This document shows, in pieces, positions 61,464-64,000 of a stretch of DNA of 64,000 bases. Location: positions 1 through 64,000 of the forward strand of contig CAJNYU010002677.1 in the NCBI GenBank assembly GCA_905331475.1, read 5' to 3'. The stretch is from Rotaria socialis. Lineage: Eukaryota > Rotifera > Eurotatoria > Philodinida > Philodinidae. A program made the translations under genes and the position numbers. The notes under the pieces were generated by a model that made no database searches, was not told the DNA's origin, and saw only the letters and a list, made by a program, of their open reading frames with translations. Within the stretch, counting starts at the first letter, position 1; each line of letters begins with the position of its first letter.

Positions 61464-64000
61464 ATGAATAATCCGTAAGCGAATGAATGTCTATTGAGGA
61501 TCTATCTTCATCGAATCATTTAGATCGCCGTCCATAAACAGTCTTTTATTAAATTTAAAATCTATTGTTGAATTAGTAATTAACTTTCACGGTGATTCGC
61601 TATCAATACAATACGGTGCAATAGAAAGAATCAGATCAGCTATACTTTCAATTCTATTGCATGGTTTTAAACAGGTGTGTGTGTGTGTGCTATTAGAGAG
61701 GCTCGACTGTTTGTGCTAGTAAATCATATAATCTGATTGTCTGCTAAAAGTAATTTAACTAGACACATAAAGTCATTAGATTCTAAAAAATGCCATGGAA
61801 CTATAAATATTTACGAGAACGTCTATGTATGTTTTCCTTTAGCATGGAAATGATACATTTGAACACGTATGGCAGTTTATTGTTCGTTTAAATTCCAATT
61901 CCCAAAAATATATTCGTCTTTTACAAGATGTTTATCATAAAGAAAATCTTCGAATATCAATCGAACAATGGGTCGATCAATCCCTATTAACTGAATGTTT
62001 ATCTCAACAATTATCCTTTATTGAGAATGATATTGATATACTTGAGCAATATTATTATTGTAAGAAGTTCGGCTTAGATTTTTGTATTTTTTATTATTAT
62101 TATTCTCTGCTGTATTTTAAGAGACATTAGTTTTTTAGGAGATGTTAAATGCATATACGACTAACGTCGACGGCCGATATAGGGTCGCCTATTTTTTAAA
62201 AAATGATGTCTTCGATCAGGAACAAAATAAAAGTAATCGCCCTGACGATAGATAAGATAGCCCGTGCCACGTTCATTACGCTCTAGAAGAATATTTCTGT
62301 TGTTGTTGTTGTTGTTGTTGTTGATAGTATTATCATTGGAAACTGCTCGATGTTGATTTCTATGAGGTTTGGTATTGAATAATAAGGATGCATTTGTAAT
62401 TGATATCAATGTCCAGAAGATGAATAGAAAGAAAACTAGGAGTAGTAGGACACGGCCTGCCGACGTTGGATGATACGTCGTTGTAATGAAGAAGAAGAGC
62501 ATTGATTTATGTTGAATACTCTTCTTCTTCGTATTCTTCTTCTTCTTCTTCTTCTTCTTCTTTTTCTATTGTATTTGTTATTACGCTTTCGTTGGTTGTC
62601 ACTCGTATTTCTTTCTTTTTCTTTTTATTCTATGCAACAAAAATGAGAAACTGTAAGAAGACAGAGACAATAATAGAGCCAAAGTGTTGTACTCTCCTAA
62701 TTTTCATGATAAAGAACAAACTTTTTGTTAGTTTGATTATTTATATTTAAAAGAATGACATATCATCTACTATTAAGTTGCGAAATGGAAAGATTCGAGT
62801 GTAAGAAAAACAACTGAAGAGTTGCGGATGTTTAGCAGTCAACTGTGATACACAGAAATAGTATTTGCTATTTTTTCTCTTGCTTCTTCTTTCGAGTCAT
62901 GCCAATAGAATGTTTACTGAGTATTCCTAATATTTATTTTTGTTATTGAATCTATACTCTAGTTTATTATATTTGTCAAAACAAAGCAAATTTTCAATCA
63001 ATTTAAATATGCATAAATCTACTTACGACGCGGGTGAAGAAGCCGATCAAAATACCATAAATATGGTTCTATTGAACATAAACTTGAAAATCTTAAATGT
63101 AACAAGAAAAGACAAGCCATGACTAAATAATGCAAAAAAAATTAGATCGCCATTCTTCCATGTTTTTCCCTTGAAGAAAAATTTATGTGAACAAAAATCT
63201 GACAGAATTTCTTTCTCTTGTTATTAGCTTGTCAAAAACTCTTTGGGGTAACGCGCAAGATGAAAGGGCTTTAATGATGATGATGATGATCATCATCATT
63301 ATCATCATGAAGACTTGATGATTTCAACGATTAAATAAAGAAAATCTAGACGAATGATACATGTATATGATCAATACAAAAACAAAACAAAAAAGGTCAT
63401 ACAATAAACTAATGGTGTCGAACACTGGATGTCAATACTAATCTAATCGACGAGATATTTTTGATTAGACCTAATGAAGTAATTATACAAAGAGGGAACT
63501 AGTGAGCTTGCTTTTTGATGTTATCTTAAACATTATTTTTATTCCTATGAAGGACACCGTATTATTTCAAATGACGCAAAAAAACAAGAAAAAAAAGAAC
63601 TTCATCAAATGAGTAAACATTAATCTTTCTCTTGACGTGCTTTTTGCTGAACAGCTTATATTACAGGCGTCAGTTTTTTCTTCTTTTCATGTTACTCTCT
63701 CTCTCTCTCTCTCTCTCTCCCCTTTTCTGTCCAGTAGATTAATTATATTGCATTTTCTCAGGCAAATAAATAAATGACAAATGATTTTAACTAATAAAAA
63801 ACAATAATTGTTTCCTGTTCTTTGTAGGTAATGCTTTTTTGCGATCATTACCTTTCCATCAGGCATTTCTGACTTGTATCCATAGTATAGAGTCGAATAA
63901 TGTATCATTATTGGCTAATATTGACCCAAAATTGGTAAAACAACATGTCTATATATATATATATAAATACCTAAAAGTCTTATGGTTTCTATTTTAGTCT
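61464..64000 (+). CDS. RUN-domain protein, 5' part (runs off window)
   Basis: Exons 61464-61474, 61524-61674, 61843-62059, 63828-63934 and a fifth opening at 63998 after TATTTTAG. Phases agree. The joined N-terminus (about 163 residues) reads NSLLLNLKSIVELVINFHGD, then AILSILLHGFKQ, ISIEQWVDQSLLTECLSQQL, LEQYYY and, after a 1,768-bp intron, NAFLRSLPFHQAF. The pattern of an HGxK helix, a W-x4-L helix, a YY pair and a following NAFLRS helix is that of a RUN domain, which binds Rab/Rap-type small GTPases and kinesins. The family member is not identifiable because the downstream part is missing. Exon 1 codes for only three full codons. The start is inferred from the donor CC-GTAAGC. Confidence 0.72.
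62161..62502 (-). CDS. Possible small membrane/secreted protein nested in the RUN-gene intron
   Basis: A 113-residue single-exon ORF on the strand opposite the RUN gene, inside its third intron. The N-terminal half has a strong hydrophobic helix (about residues 17-40, VLLLLVFFLFIFWTLISI), then an Asn run (8 N), then a basic, aromatic tail (GYLIYRQGDYFYFVP ... RRPYIGRRR) that looks protein-like rather than random. A (TTC)n tract lies just upstream. No family is recognised. It could be a lineage-specific gene or a chance ORF. Confidence 0.4.
   Translation of the reverse strand: MLFFFITTTYHPTSAGRVLLLLVFFLFIFWTLISITNASLLFNTKPHRNQHRAVSNDNTINNNNNNNNRNILLERNERGTGYLIYRQGDYFYFVPDRRHHFLKNRRPYIGRRR
62516..62572. 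repeat. (TTC)n microsatellite
   Basis: Trinucleotide CTT/TTC run with a few interruptions, inside intron 3 of the RUN-domain gene. Confidence 0.85.
63273..63308. repeat. Palindromic ATG/CAT trinucleotide repeat
   Basis: A run of ATG repeats turns directly into CAT repeats, giving a near-perfect inverted repeat. It lies inside the RUN-gene intron. Confidence 0.75.
63692..63720. repeat. (CT)n microsatellite
   Basis: An uninterrupted CT dinucleotide run in intron 3 of the RUN-domain gene, about 100 bp before the next exon. It could strengthen the polypyrimidine context, but the usual acceptor is closer. Confidence 0.85.

Noticed and set aside
63273-63720. CRISPR array or other spaced repeat system
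   Set aside because: The repeats here are simple microsatellites without spacers, and the genome is eukaryotic. No CRISPR-like array occurs anywhere in the window.

Overview
The window is eukaryotic and animal-like. It is AT-rich by eye, with intron-split genes whose introns follow GT-AG. Most introns are only about 48-65 bp, and a minority (450-1,800 bp) are swollen by repeats. The gene set is metazoan: SLC4A11, Rab27, synaptotagmin, a cap'n'collar NRF factor, COMMD10, eIF4E3, TMUB, p66/GATAD2, DCP2 and FUOM. Tiny introns, AT-richness, many short non-autonomous DNA transposons and an intronless bacterial-style SDR reductase fit a bdelloid rotifer (Rotaria/Adineta type) best. That assignment is inference. 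All exon structures below were joined by hand using reading frame, splice consensus and family similarity.

Positions 1-20,700 are gene-poor and repeat-rich. They hold an AAGATCTTG-rich element at the left edge, a decayed glutathione synthetase copy (5.37-5.77 kb), a single-exon C2-domain membrane protein (6.5-7.4 kb), a secreted CAP protein (10.4-11.0 kb), an intronless SDR/thioester-reductase-like gene (12.5-13.6 kb), two MITEs inserted side by side in one tandem array (14.1-14.9 kb), and a 432-bp foldback (19.6-20.0 kb).

Positions 20,750-42,150 are gene-dense: COMMD10 (+), an element with 24-bp inverted repeats containing a 74-G run and a sequence gap, the CNC-bZIP NRF homologue (+), SLC4A11 (-, 19 exons), an intergenic MITE with a 9-bp target duplication, the divergent pair eIF4E3 (-) / Rab27 (+), and TMUB1/2 (-).

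Positions 42,155-64,000 hold a 3.3-kb gene-free stretch, p66/GATAD2 of NuRD (-), a neugrin-like mitochondrial protein (-) whose last intron carries repeat insertions, a synaptotagmin-4/11-like gene (-), the divergent pair DCP2 (-) / fucose mutarotase (+), and the first exons of a RUN-domain gene (+) that runs off the right edge.

The genes do not form a pathway or operon. This looks like ordinary animal chromosome with housekeeping, signalling and RNA-decay genes. The most notable points are a KEAP1-type ETGE motif split by an intron in the NRF homologue, a probable horizontally acquired reductase, and several MITEs whose target duplications can be read directly. I found no wholly novel system.
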